Shown: positions 42,589 to 51,910, counted from the first letter of the stretch. The stretch: DNA of 64,000 nt from Martinezella tropici (GCA_000799755.1 JUHI01000028.1:1-64000), one strand, 5' to 3'. Made by a program: numbers and translations. The notes: a model not told the origin generated them from the sequence alone.

Positions 42589-43746
42589 ATGACGATCGTC
42601 AATATCGATGATCTGCGAGAGGCTGCCAGCCGGCGTTTGCCGAAGCTGTTCTTCGACTATATTGACGGCGGCTCGTTTGCCGAGGAGACCTGTCGCCGCA
42701 ACCGGGAGGATTTTTCGCATCTGTCTCTGCGCCAGACGATCCTTGCCAATAGCGCCGATCCGGATCTTTCCACCGACTTTCTCGGCAGGCAACATGCACT
42801 GCCCTTCATGCTGGGCCCGGTTGGCTTCCTCGGCCTTTATTCGCGAAACGGCGAGCAGAAAGCCGCAAGAGCGGCCGAAGCCGCAGGCATTCCCTTTGCC
42901 CTTTCCACCTTCTCGATCGCATCGCTCTCAGATGTGCGCGAGACATCGAATGGGATCTTACATTTCCAGCTCTATGTGCTGGACGATCGCGAATTCGCAG
43001 AGGAACTCCTGCATGCGGCGCGCGACGCAAACGCCGAGGCGCTTCATGTCACCGTAGATACGGCGATCACCGCGATCCGCGAACGCGACGTGCGAAACGG
43101 CTTTCGATCTCTGACACGGCTTACGCCTCGCCTCCTTGCCAGCCTGTGTCGGAAGCCGGCATGGCTGTTCGATATTGCCCAAGGCGGCATGCCTTCCGTC
43201 AGGGCCGTCAGGCATCGTCCGGATTTTGGATCCGGAGCACTTGAACAGGCTGCCAATCTTTCCCGGCGGATCGACAAGCGTCTGGCTTGGAGCGACATTG
43301 CCCGTCTTCGTGATCGCTGGAAAAGGAAGCTCGTCATCAAGGGCATCTTGTCGCCTGACGATGCAGAAAAGGCGAAAGCCATCGGCGTCGACGGCGTGGT
43401 GATTTCAAACCACGGTGGGCGGCAACTCGACGGTGCGATGAGCACCATATCGGCGCTGCCGGGGATAAGGGCTGCAGTCGGGCCGGACTTTTCGCTCATG
43501 CTCGACGGTGGCATTAGAAGGGGCAGCGACATCATCAAGGCGCTCGGATCGGGCGCAGACGGTGTCATGCTCGGTCGCGCATATACCTATGGTCTGGCGG
43601 CAGCCGGTCAGGCTGGCGTCGCTCAGGCGATCGACACGCTTCGCCGAGAGATCTCGATTGCCCTTACCCTCATGGGATGCGGATCGATCGAGGAACTCAA
43701 AAGAAGAGGCCCGCACTTCGTCACCAAAATGAGAACACCGGAATAA
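42589..43746 (+). CDS. FMN-dependent 2-hydroxyacid dehydrogenase/oxidase
   Basis: A 385-residue LldD/glycolate-oxidase-family protein. It opens IVNIDDLREAASRRLPKLFF then DYIDGGSFAEETCRRN, and has FMLGPVGFLGLY, LVIKGILSPDDAEKAKAIGV, VVISNHGGRQLDGA with the catalytic histidine, and LDGGIRRGSDIIKALGSGAD. It would oxidise an alpha-hydroxyacid to a ketoacid with FMN. A ketoacid product could then be aminated by the HisC-like aminotransferase; that link is inference. Confidence 0.9.
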   Translation: MTIVNIDDLREAASRRLPKLFFDYIDGGSFAEETCRRNREDFSHLSLRQTILANSADPDLSTDFLGRQHALPFMLGPVGFLGLYSRNGEQKAARAAEAAGIPFALSTFSIASLSDVRETSNGILHFQLYVLDDREFAEELLHAARDANAEALHVTVDTAITAIRERDVRNGFRSLTRLTPRLLASLCRKPAWLFDIAQGGMPSVRAVRHRPDFGSGALEQAANLSRRIDKRLAWSDIARLRDRWKRKLVIKGILSPDDAEKAKAIGVDGVVISNHGGRQLDGAMSTISALPGIRAAVGPDFSLMLDGGIRRGSDIIKALGSGADGVMLGRAYTYGLAAAGQAGVAQAIDTLRREISIALTLMGCGSIEELKRRGPHFVTKMRTPE

Positions 43747-43874
43747 GAGGAAATCGGCTACGAAACGTTCTGGCCACGACGGATGCGCCCAATGCAGAGC
43801 TTGATGCTCGGGCGTGAAACTTGGAATGATGCAACGCTAAACCATTCGCTGAACAATCAAAATGAGGGGTTCCA

Positions 43875-44891
43875 ATGAACTACAAATCCATCAGCAAGCA
43901 GTTTTCCCGCGCAGCACTCGCGCTCGGTATCGTCGGCGTCCTTGCCGCAACCCAGGCAAACGCCCAGGAGCAGATTCCGTCCAAGCCCGAGGCAGGCGCC
44001 TTCAAGATCGGCATCGAGCCCTGGCTCGGCTATGGTCAATGGCATGTCGCCGCCGACAAGGGCTTCTTCAAGAAGCTCGGGCTCGATGACGTCCAGCTTG
44101 TCAATTTTAGCGAGGACAAGGATATCAACGCCGCTCTTGCAAGTGGCCAGCTTGATGCCGCCAACATCGCCACACATACGGCCATGGGCATGGTTGCCGC
44201 CGGCTTGCCGGTGAAGATCATCTCCCTTCTCGACTTCAGCCTCAAGGCCGACGCGATCCTCGCAGGCACCGACGTCAAGAGCGTGGCTGACCTGAAGGGC
44301 AAGAACATCGCCTTCGAAGAAGGCACCACCAGCGATATTCTTTTGAACTACGCGCTCTCCAGCAATGGCATGACCATCAACGACATCGTCAAGGTCCCGA
44401 TGCCAGCAGCCGACGCTGGAACGGCATTGATTGCCGGCCGCGTTCCGGTCGCAGTCACCTATGAGCCTTATATTTCGACCGCCCTTGCGCAGAACAAGGA
44501 CATCAAGCTCCTGTTTGAAGCCGGCAAAGACCCGGGTCTCGTATCCGACGTCCTCGTCGTGCGCGAAGACGTGCTGAAGCAGAAGCCGGGACAGGTCCTC
44601 GCGATGATCAAGGCCTGGGATGCAGCACTTGCCGACTATAAGACCAACACGGACGCGGACCGCGCCATCATCGCAAAGGCGGTGGGGGCCACCCCGGATG
44701 ATCTGAAGACCGCCTTCGACGGCGTTCAGTACTATAGTTCTGCCGAAGCCTCCAAGGCCTTTGCCGGCGACTTCAAGACCAAGACATTCGCCGATGTGCT
44801 GAAGGCTGCCAAGCAAGCCGGCCTCGTCACCCAGGATGTTTCCGCCGACAGCATGATCGACGCATCCTTCGTCGATGCCGCCAACAAGTGA
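43875..44891 (+). CDS. ABC substrate-binding protein of the taurine/nitrate/NMT1 type
   Basis: A 338-residue exported protein with a signal peptide (AALALGIVGVLAATQANA). The core is KIGIEPWLGYGQWHVAADKG, then LVNFSEDKDINAALASGQLD, and ANIATHTAMGMVAAGLPVKI, KNIAFEEGTTSDILL and VPVAVTYEPYISTALAQ, as in TauA/SsuA/ThiY-type proteins. Substrates of this group include sulfonates, nitrate, pyrimidine precursors and bicarbonate-like or aromatic acids. It heads an ABC operon that overlaps into the permease gene by four bases. Confidence 0.88.
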   Translation: MNYKSISKQFSRAALALGIVGVLAATQANAQEQIPSKPEAGAFKIGIEPWLGYGQWHVAADKGFFKKLGLDDVQLVNFSEDKDINAALASGQLDAANIATHTAMGMVAAGLPVKIISLLDFSLKADAILAGTDVKSVADLKGKNIAFEEGTTSDILLNYALSSNGMTINDIVKVPMPAADAGTALIAGRVPVAVTYEPYISTALAQNKDIKLLFEAGKDPGLVSDVLVVREDVLKQKPGQVLAMIKAWDAALADYKTNTDADRAIIAKAVGATPDDLKTAFDGVQYYSSAEASKAFAGDFKTKTFADVLKAAKQAGLVTQDVSADSMIDASFVDAANK

Positions 44892-45775
44892 TCTCAGGCT
44901 CCGATGGGACTATGATGTCTAGCTCCGACTTGTCCTCGACAACGAAACAGAGATCCCGCGCGCCAACGCGCGCGGGAGTGGGCAGGCCGCCAAGTGCCTT
45001 TCGCATCGGCGATCCGATGAGCGGCCAGACCTTTTTTCTGATCGCCGTTGCGGTTTTCCTGGTGCTCTTCGCGATTTGGTGGCTTTCGACCGCCACCGGC
45101 TGGGTGAAGCCGATCTTCCTGCCCTCACCCACAGCCGTGTGGAGCAAGATGGTCGAACTTGCCATGGATGGCACGCTATGGACGGATGCTGGGATCAGCA
45201 TCTATCGCATGCTTGTCGGCTTCCTCATTGCATCGGCGCTGGCGATCCCGATCGGCATCATGATCGGCTGCTTCAAGACCTGGGAGGCGGCGATCGAACC
45301 CTTCGTCGATTTCGTTCGCTATATGCCGGTTGTCGCATTCGTGCCGCTGACCATTCTGTGGGCCGGAACGAGCGATGTGCAAAAATTCGTCATTATTTTC
45401 ATCGGGACTTTCTTCCAGCAGGTGCTGATGGTGATGGATAGCGTGAAGCGAGTACCGTCTGACTTCGTCGGCCTCGGCCGGACACTTGGTATGTCTGAGA
45501 CCAGGATACTCCGTCGCATCGTGCTGCCCTCTGCGCTGCCTGGAATCTGGGACACGCTGCGCATCAGTCTCGGCTGGGCCTGGACCTGGCTCGTCCTGGC
45601 GGAGCTCGTGGCTGCGACCTCGGGCCTGGGTTATCGTATCGTCGTTTCCCAGCGCTACTTCCAGACGCAGACAATCATCGGCTACATCCTGCTTCTGGGT
45701 TTGCTTGGTCTCATCACCGACCAGAGCATGAAGGCTCTTGAGCGCGTCTTCTTCCGCTATGCTTCGAGGCATTGA
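44888..45775 (+). CDS. ABC permease of the taurine/nitrate type
   Basis: A 295-residue membrane protein. GTG at 44888 overlaps the binding-protein stop; ATG at 44912 or 44915 is also possible. The first membrane segment is FFLIAVAVFLVLFAIWWL. The coupling motif of this family is VGLGRTLGMSETRILRRIVL then PSALPGIWDTLRISLGW. About six segments follow the usual SsuC/TauC pattern. It forms the channel with the ATPase encoded next. Confidence 0.9.
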   Translation: MISGSDGTMMSSSDLSSTTKQRSRAPTRAGVGRPPSAFRIGDPMSGQTFFLIAVAVFLVLFAIWWLSTATGWVKPIFLPSPTAVWSKMVELAMDGTLWTDAGISIYRMLVGFLIASALAIPIGIMIGCFKTWEAAIEPFVDFVRYMPVVAFVPLTILWAGTSDVQKFVIIFIGTFFQQVLMVMDSVKRVPSDFVGLGRTLGMSETRILRRIVLPSALPGIWDTLRISLGWAWTWLVLAELVAATSGLGYRIVVSQRYFQTQTIIGYILLLGLLGLITDQSMKALERVFFRYASRH

Positions 45776-45776
45776 C

Positions 45777-46559
45777 ATGAGTGAATCCAAACTCAAAATC
45801 GAGGGCCTCAATAAATGGTACCGCGGCAGAAAGAGCCGTGTGCATGCGCTGAGCAACATCGATCTTGAACTTCAGGACAACGAGTTCGTCTCGCTCGTCG
45901 GGGCATCCGGTTGTGGCAAGAGCACGTTGCTGTCGATCGTTGCCGGCCTGCAGGGTTTCGACGATGGCGTGCTGCTCACGGATGGCGCACCGATCGTCGG
46001 GCCTGGCCTCGATCGCGGTGTCGTTTTCCAATCCTACACGCTTCTTCCTTGGCTGACCGCCCAGCAGAATGTCGAATTTGCGCTTCAGGCTGCGGGACTG
46101 TCAAAGGCCGAATGCCGGGATGTCGCGCGCCACCATATAGAGCTCGTCAAACTCACCAAGTTTGCGGATGCGTTCCCATCACAACTATCCGGCGGCATGA
46201 AGCAGCGCGTTGCGATCGCACGCGCCCTTTCCTATCGCCCAAGAATGCTCTTGATGGACGAACCCTTCGGCGCGCTCGACGCCCTGACACGCCATCAGAT
46301 GCAGGAACTCCTGACACAAATCTGGGAAGAGCATCGACTGACCGTCTTATTCGTCACACACGATGTCGAAGAGGCCGTATATCTCTCAGACCGGATCGTG
46401 GCGATGAGCATCAATCCCGGTCGCATCAATGCGACGTTCCATGTCGGCCTTGCCCGCCCTCGCAATCAGGACATGATTGCCACTTCAGAGTTCATGTCTC
46501 TTCAGAAGGACGTTCTGGCGGCCATACGCGCGGGATCACAGGGCGAAATGGAACATTGA
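45777..46559 (+). CDS. ABC ATPase of the taurine/nitrate type
   Basis: A 260-residue protein starting at 45777, one base after the permease stop; an upstream frame opening within the permease gene is not used. Walker A is VGASGCGKSTLL, the Q-loop is VVFQSYTLLPWL, the signature is SQLSGGMKQRVAIARAL, Walker B is MLLMDEPFGALD, and the H-loop is LFVTHDVEEAV. The spacing matches SsuB/TauB proteins. It converges on the helicase gene at its 3' side. Confidence 0.92.
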   Translation: MSESKLKIEGLNKWYRGRKSRVHALSNIDLELQDNEFVSLVGASGCGKSTLLSIVAGLQGFDDGVLLTDGAPIVGPGLDRGVVFQSYTLLPWLTAQQNVEFALQAAGLSKAECRDVARHHIELVKLTKFADAFPSQLSGGMKQRVAIARALSYRPRMLLMDEPFGALDALTRHQMQELLTQIWEEHRLTVLFVTHDVEEAVYLSDRIVAMSINPGRINATFHVGLARPRNQDMIATSEFMSLQKDVLAAIRAGSQGEMEH

Positions 46560-46673
46560 CCTACGGAAGCGACGCTGTTGGAGCTGATCGAGGCGAATTG
46601 ATTCTGATCGGTATGCCCGAGGGCAGGCGGAGAGGCGCGGCGGGCTCGCTTAAGGTTCGAACAGAGACGATTA

Positions 46674-48305
46674 TCATGAACAAGCGACCAGATGCGTGAT
46701 GGTAATCTCTTTGGAGTGCGTCGTTTTCTCAAGGGCAGCGATCATCATTGCCATCTTCGCCGCTTCGCCCGTCCCGGCATAAAACAAAATGTAGGTATTC
46801 TTTCTGTCACGCAGTGTGCTGCGAATTCGGCTTACCTCTTGCCACGTGACGTCCTCCCGCGACTTCGGACTGTAGAAGACGGCGAAATCCGCCTCCGGCA
46901 GATCGAGACCTCTCTTTCCTGTGTCGCGCGTAATCAAGAGCAGCAGATTTTCCCGGGCACGAAAACTTGCCAGCGCCGCGTCGTTGTCGCTTGCCGGCTG
47001 GGCGCCGTGGACAATTGCAATCGACCGGCCCTCCTCGCGCAATCGTGATGCGAAGAGTTCGAGAATCCGGACGTTACGGAAGAAGATGACACCCTTTTCG
47101 TCGCGGTGGCGCGCGAGGATCTGAAGCAGGCCGTCGGCCTTTCCTCGAAAGGCAGGATACATCACCTTCTGTCCGTCCTCCTCCGGCGGATCGTTGATGC
47201 GGCGAACCTGCGCTGGCAGGCGGCGTTTCAGGTCACGGTCGTAGCGAAAGGTATCCTCAAAGCGCCAATCAGTGTTGCGTGCCATGTCCTCGTAGACGAA
47301 ATCCGACAGATGGCTCAGCCATTGGAGGCGACCGAGCAGGCCAGCGACATCCGCCAGGAAGCTCCGCGGCAGGCCTGGCGCCAGTGAAAGATGTCCCGAG
47401 AGAATCTGGCTCAGTCGTGGAAGAACGTAAACCGGATCGATGGGAAAGCCGAGTGTTCCGGAAATCCAGTTGAGCATCAGGCCTATTTCTTCATCGATCG
47501 CAAAGTCGAGCGCCTGCACGTGCCCGTCCTCGACGGCAACGGCGATAATCCGGGCATGAGGGATGAAGTCGGCATAGTAGCGTGGAGGAATCGAAACGTA
47601 GCTCGGTGACAGGCGTGCGTCTAGGAAGCGACGGAAGGCGGCCTGGGCAGTGGCATCCACCTGAGCTTCGACCTCGGCGGGTTTGGTGGCGGCCGGCAAT
47701 TCGGGTGTTGTCGCGCTGACCAATAGCAGGCGGCAGGATGGACCGAGGCAGGTGAGAAGGGTCTCGAGCGCATCATGGAAGCTGGCTGTCACATCGCGAG
47801 CTCTATATCGCAATGTGAGAAAATGATCGAACTCGTCAATGATCAGAAAGCGGAGTTGCGCGATCAGATCATTGGGCAGCAGGTCGCTCAAAAGCCGATT
47901 ACCGAGGAATTCCGGCATGCCGAAGATCAATCGGCCGTAGTGAACGGCGGCATAGACATGCTGGTCGGTTTCACGAGGGTCGGATCCAAGCGCGACGGAA
48001 GGGACGGTCGGATTGATCCAGCGAGACCTGTTGAACAACTGACTGAGCAAGGTACGTCGCGGAGCCGTAAACAATGTGCGTGCATCGGGTTGTTCTGCCA
48101 TGACGAGGGCTGCCGTCATGCCGCAGACGACGGTCTTGCCGGTACCCGTCGGCAGGGTCAACACCGCGTTCCTGCCGGCAAGCAGTTCGTTGGCCGCCTT
48201 GGTCGCCGCGGTGATCTGGTAGGAGCGAACATCGTAGGCGTTGTTTTCGGCGCCGCGCCTAAGCGCGCTTTCCAGGAATGTCCGGGCCGCCGGCTTCTTC
48301 AGCAT
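46674..48305 (-). CDS. SF2 DEAD/DEAH-type helicase, third gene of a putative defence cassette
   Basis: A 543-residue helicase. Q/I: YDVRSYQ and LPTGTGKT (51-58); II: IIDEFD (DEFD 157-160); III: VSATT; IV region: GVIFFRNVRILELFASRL; V: RDTGKRGLDLPEADFAVFYS; VI: QEVSRIRSTLRDR. No extra nuclease or protease domain is visible. Its ATG shares one base with the stop of the membrane-protein gene (TGATG), a sign of tight coupling. The size is small for Hachiman- or restriction-type helicases. Together with the two upstream genes it looks like a sensor unit of an uncharacterised system. Confidence 0.87.
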   Translation of the reverse strand: MLKKPAARTFLESALRRGAENNAYDVRSYQITAATKAANELLAGRNAVLTLPTGTGKTVVCGMTAALVMAEQPDARTLFTAPRRTLLSQLFNRSRWINPTVPSVALGSDPRETDQHVYAAVHYGRLIFGMPEFLGNRLLSDLLPNDLIAQLRFLIIDEFDHFLTLRYRARDVTASFHDALETLLTCLGPSCRLLLVSATTPELPAATKPAEVEAQVDATAQAAFRRFLDARLSPSYVSIPPRYYADFIPHARIIAVAVEDGHVQALDFAIDEEIGLMLNWISGTLGFPIDPVYVLPRLSQILSGHLSLAPGLPRSFLADVAGLLGRLQWLSHLSDFVYEDMARNTDWRFEDTFRYDRDLKRRLPAQVRRINDPPEEDGQKVMYPAFRGKADGLLQILARHRDEKGVIFFRNVRILELFASRLREEGRSIAIVHGAQPASDNDAALASFRARENLLLLITRDTGKRGLDLPEADFAVFYSPKSREDVTWQEVSRIRSTLRDRKNTYILFYAGTGEAAKMAMMIAALEKTTHSKEITITHLVACS

Positions 48306-48745
48306 CAGCGCTTCGGCTTAGGAAACTGGGTGTCGATGTCATTCTTCAGACCCTGACCGACAGACCAGCCATTGAGGAGCAGGAATGCCTGAAGGACGAA
48401 CATGATGCCGAAGAAGCCGTTGTAGAGATAGACGAAGATGCTCGGAAAGACGACCGTGTTGGCGTGGCGGACATCGTTGAAGAAGTACAAGACAGCTGCT
48501 CCGAAAGCCAATATGATGACGGTCATCACGAATGGCTGCCAGTTATAGACCTCGGCCATCGTGTAGCGGCACTCGCGCCGGGCGGCGATCTCCTTGTCAT
48601 CCGAACCGTTGTTGATATCCCATTTGGTCCGCAGCCCCTGCAGCTTGGAAAGCCAGTTTCCGAGATGGATGGAGAACAGACTGACGAGCAGGCCGAACAA
48701 GCCCATAAGCGAACCTGAAAGGGATATGAGGGTGGTCGGTTCCAT
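48305..48745 (-). CDS. Three-helix membrane protein, second gene of the putative defence cassette
   Basis: A 146-residue protein starting at the ATG at 48743-48745, two bases after the upstream stop. Membrane segments are near residues 5-27 (LISLSGSLMGLFGLLVSLF), 65-88 (WQPFVMTVIILAFGAAVLYF) and 95-125 (VYLYNGFFGIMFVLQAFLLL). A charged cytosolic loop with KEIAARRECRYTMAEV lies between the first two. No family is recognised. In a three-gene cassette with a helicase, such a protein would be a candidate effector that damages or permeabilises the membrane; this is inference. A longer upstream frame overlapping the first gene is not used. Confidence 0.72.
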   Translation of the reverse strand: MEPTTLISLSGSLMGLFGLLVSLFSIHLGNWLSKLQGLRTKWDINNGSDDKEIAARRECRYTMAEVYNWQPFVMTVIILAFGAAVLYFFNDVRHANTVVFPSIFVYLYNGFFGIMFVLQAFLLLNGWSVGQGLKNDIDTQFPKPKR

Positions 48746-48747
48746 TT

Positions 48748-49335
48748 CTAGGCTCCCAGCTTGGCGATGAGCTTCGGAAAAAGTTGAGAGGGGATGTCGA
48801 TTGTACGACGCCCCGGCGACACCGATTTGTTGACGGGCGGCGCCAGGGTTGGGTCGTCGCGGAACAGCTCTTCGACAATGACCGTCAACTCGCGATAGCT
48901 GATATTGTCCAGCGAGACAGGCACATATTTCAACGCATCGCCCTTGCCGATATTGCCTTGTGCTTCGGCCTGCTTGAGCTTCAGAGCTGCCAAAAGGTTT
49001 GCCCTGCCCTTTTGCCGCCAGGACGTCTGCTGCTTTTCGAGCAGCACGCGCGAGATATAGGCGGCTCGACCGTAAGGAACCTTGAAGTTGTTGAAGATCC
49101 TTACGGTCGAGGGAATATCGTCGGGATAGAAGATCGGTAAAAGCTCGGTCAGCCAATCCGTATGCTGCTCGGTCAGTGACTGGTGAACAGCGCGGCCGGA
49201 CATCCAACCAAGCACCTGTTCCAAGGCGAAGGCCGCCAGCAGCGTTCGCTTGGTAGGATCGCCCTTCAACTGATCGCCGATGGAGGCGACGAGTGCATCG
49301 ATCTGCGCGTCGTCAATTTCAGCTTCGAATTTCAT
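48748..49335 (-). CDS. Small soluble protein, first gene of the putative defence cassette
   Basis: A 195-residue protein from the ATG at 49333-49335, with AGGGG eight bases upstream; an upstream ATG at 49362 is possible. It is mostly helical and charged: FEAEIDDAQIDALVASIGDQ, then LLAAFALEQVLGWMSGRA, then ELTVIVEELFRDDPTLAPPV. It ends VSPGRRTIDIPSQLFPKLIA. I do not recognise a family and see no catalytic triad or metal motif. It precedes the membrane-protein gene by two bases and the helicase by overlap, so the three are translated as a unit. Confidence 0.65.
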   Translation of the reverse strand: MKFEAEIDDAQIDALVASIGDQLKGDPTKRTLLAAFALEQVLGWMSGRAVHQSLTEQHTDWLTELLPIFYPDDIPSTVRIFNNFKVPYGRAAYISRVLLEKQQTSWRQKGRANLLAALKLKQAEAQGNIGKGDALKYVPVSLDNISYRELTVIVEELFRDDPTLAPPVNKSVSPGRRTIDIPSQLFPKLIAKLGA

Positions 49336-49928
49336 GTGAACCCCTGAGCCTAACCCATCCAAGTAAAACTACCACATTTCAAGGGATTTTCGAGCCTTCA
49401 AGCCTCGCGACCTCGCGCGGTTAAAAGCATATGCGTATCGACGATCTTGCCTATGCCAGCCAGAATCTACGCAAGCGGCTGACTATTACAGTGACACGCA
49501 ATCGCTATCATTACAGGTCAAGAGAAAAATACTGGAAGAGAACACGAAGAACGCATCGAAATCGCACCTGCAAACTTCATATCACGACAATAAGTACGAC
49601 CTCTGACAGTTTAGTGACAGCCATCGGCGCGTTCTTTGTCACCCTCGAAAGTAGAGACTGCGCCCGGAGTTGCGCCTTGGTCTTCTGTCGGCTCGAAACC
49701 CACCAATCGAGCTCATCGCCTGCGGGGCCGCTCAACGCCTGACCATTCTCGCGCACCTCGTCGCAATCATATTTTCGCCGGCAGACAGCGGGGCTTCGAG
49801 GTTATCGGCCAACGGATGATGCACGTTCATATTTCTTCACAAGTCACAATACACGGCAATCTTTGAATTTGTATCCTCCAACGATCGAGGTCGTCGACTT
49901 TCAACCACATATCGAAAAGGAAAAAACG
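49336..49928. other. Gene-free 590 bases upstream of the cassette
   Basis: This gap holds the promoter of the minus-strand cassette and the leader of the next plus-strand gene. A 103-codon frame at 49431-49742 is arginine- and serine-rich and has no family features; I do not call it a gene. No perfect inverted repeat longer than about eight bases was noticed. Confidence 0.45.
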
Positions 49929-50291
49929 ATGAAAGCACATGTTGTGTTGGCGGCATGTCTTCTTGCCCTGAACCTGACTGCCGTGACCGATGCAAGAGCG
50001 CAAGTCGTCCTCAATGATGATCAGGAGCAATCTTACACGTCGAATTCGGCAAGCGATGAACGCCGGTTCCTGCACAGATGGAACCAGCGCCACGAGGTTA
50101 ATGGCGAGTGGGAGGATAATTTCGGGCCACGAGACGCCATCCGTCTCCTGGAAAGGCGGGGATACGAGGTCAGGTCTGTCGATGATGTCGGTCCCCGTTT
50201 CCTTGTGCATGCGCGCCGGGATGACGACAACCTCCTCGTCAGCGTATCGCGGCAAGGGGAGATCATGGGCGTGGTCCACGAGCATGACTGA
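49929..50291 (+). CDS. Small secreted protein (PepSY-like)
   Basis: A 120-residue protein starting at 49929 with AAGGA upstream; a frame opening 66 bases earlier is not used. A signal peptide (VVLAACLLALNLTAVTDARA) precedes a mature part with GPRDAIRLLERRGYEVRSVD and RRDDDNLLVSVSRQGEIMGV. This is like the short alpha-beta units of small PepSY-type periplasmic proteins in Rhizobiales. The role is unknown. It stands alone, with its own promoter region. Confidence 0.65.
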   Translation: MKAHVVLAACLLALNLTAVTDARAQVVLNDDQEQSYTSNSASDERRFLHRWNQRHEVNGEWEDNFGPRDAIRLLERRGYEVRSVDDVGPRFLVHARRDDDNLLVSVSRQGEIMGVVHEHD

Positions 50292-50983
50292 TCCCGCCCG
50301 AGAGCATCCGATCCCGCCGCAAAAATCGAGCGGATCGTCACGTCAAATTTGGATCGACCCGCGACGAAGGCGACCGGACCATCTTGGTCTATTGTTCCGC
50401 ACCAGAGTGGCCTTAAAAGGTGATGAATTGCACTAAAGCAGATCGAAGGCTTCCCACGGCGGGCGCTTGGGGCAAACACTGTGTCGAAAACCTGGCGCAT
50501 GGCTCCCTTGGAGATCTCCGGCTCGCCATGGCAGCTGGCAAACACCCCCGTTTCCAACTACTCCTTTCGGGGAATTCGAGAGCCATCTCTTCGACGCTCA
50601 GGAGATAGGCCGCGATGTCACAAACCCGATAGCGCCCGTATTTCACCATGCCATCGGAGACTATCCCGACACTCCCGGCTGGGCCCTGCCCGATGACACC
50701 TGCCTCCTCGAAAGTCTCTCTGTGCAGCCTGACGGGGCGGCCTCACCAGCTTCGATGTGCCTGTTTGGAACGCCACTACAACCATCGCTAAGGTTGCCAA
50801 CAGGGAGAATCTCCGCCTCGCCGCTATCATCCCTTGTCCGCAGGCAAATCGCCTTACAGAGCGGATCGGATGAGCCTCTCATCTCGGCGGGAATGCTGGC
50901 TTGCTCGTCCCTCTTTCGGATTTGTTCCGAAATGTTGCAGCGCAGCTTCGGCGCCGTCGCATGTCGAGGCTGGCCCTTCCTTG
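50292..50983. other. Gene-free 690 bases
   Basis: Overlapping frames on both strands have no conserved features. Nothing else was seen. Confidence 0.45.
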
Positions 50984-51415
50984 TCAATAGGACTCGGCCC
51001 TGAGCGGATCGGCACGAAACTGGGTGTCGACAATCACGGCGGCAATATAACAGCCCCGCATCGCAAGAAGGCAGAAGAACACAGCCGACGTCCCAAACAG
51101 AAGGTAACGTCGAAGCTGTGATCGCCGCGGCAACTGCGCGGCAAGAGAGCCGATGGCGCTTCTAAGAGCACGTACGAGTGTAATCAAGACGAAGAGGCTC
51201 AACAGGACATAGCCCGCGACCGATGCGGCATTCATCAACCAGAACGCCATCAGACCTGCTCCAAGAAACAGCAGCTCCGGCAGTGTAACAGCATTTCGCA
51301 GAGCCCGATCCAAGTCGAGTTGCTTGTTGCTCTGGCAACAGATCCGGATTGGATGCTGCTGCGGGATAGCATCTCGCGGATTGCCGCGAGAGCGTGTCCA
51401 GTTCCGCCCCAACAT
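50984..51415 (-). CDS. Possible small membrane protein
   Basis: A 143-codon frame whose first 35 residues look unnatural, so the true start may be downstream. The rest carries three hydrophobic segments: LPELLFLGAGLMAFWLM, then AGYVLLSLFVLITLV and LRRYLLFGTSAVFFCLLAM. The membrane pattern supports a real protein, but no family is recognised and no ribosome binding site is convincing. It precedes the receiver-like gene at 51431 on the same strand in the downstream direction. Confidence 0.35.
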   Translation of the reverse strand: MLGRNWTRSRGNPRDAIPQQHPIRICCQSNKQLDLDRALRNAVTLPELLFLGAGLMAFWLMNAASVAGYVLLSLFVLITLVRALRSAIGSLAAQLPRRSQLRRYLLFGTSAVFFCLLAMRGCYIAAVIVDTQFRADPLRAESY

Positions 51416-51430
51416 GACGCTGCCCGCTCG

Positions 51431-51910
51431 TCAGCCCTGGACATCGAACTGGGCCTTGCGCTTTGGGCGTAACCGCCAAAACGTCGCGGCCTTGTTCCAC
51501 CATCGCGACGTCATCCTGTCATCGCCCGGAGGGAGCCCCTTAACGCCGTCGGCCTCATGGCCATTCAATCGCGACGAAACTGGACGGCTCAGGAACTCGA
51601 CACGCGCCATGAATGCCTTGCTGTCGAAGTGCCTTGGCGCAGCCTCGATGGTCTTGAAGGCGGGATCGGCATGGAAGAAAATTTCCATATTGATGACGGG
51701 TATCGTGCGGATATGTCTGAGAAGGCTGATGTCCGGGCGTGTAGCGATTGCAAAGGAGAATTCGTTCGATCGAAGCGCATCGAATGCTTCGGCGAATGTC
51801 GACGCGGCGATCGCGGCATAGCCAAGCCCCGACAGGTGGCCGACGACCTTCTCCGCAGCTGGTGGCGGCAGAAACACGAGTATTTTCGTATCCGTAATTT
51901 CGAGAGACAT
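51431..51910 (-). CDS. Degenerate receiver-like protein
   Basis: A 159-residue protein starting at the ATG at 51908-51910; longer upstream frame is not used. The N-terminal 120 residues fold like a response-regulator receiver: KILVFLPPPAAEKVVGHLSG, then LRSNEFSFAIATRPDISLL and TIPVINMEIFFHADPAFK. The acidic pair after the first strand and the phospho-acceptor aspartate at the end of the third strand are not visible. It is therefore probably not phosphorylated. It is divergently transcribed from the OmpR-type regulator gene, so it may modulate that pathway; that is inference. Confidence 0.6.
   Translation of the reverse strand: MSLEITDTKILVFLPPPAAEKVVGHLSGLGYAAIAASTFAEAFDALRSNEFSFAIATRPDISLLRHIRTIPVINMEIFFHADPAFKTIEAAPRHFDSKAFMARVEFLSRPVSSRLNGHEADGVKGLPPGDDRMTSRWWNKAATFWRLRPKRKAQFDVQG

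Noticed and set aside
43857..44816. 319-codon minus-strand frame
   Set aside because: It is antisense to the ABC substrate-binding protein, which has a signal peptide and family motifs.
49431..49742. 103-codon frame before the small secreted gene
   Set aside because: It is low in normal protein features and has no ribosome binding site.
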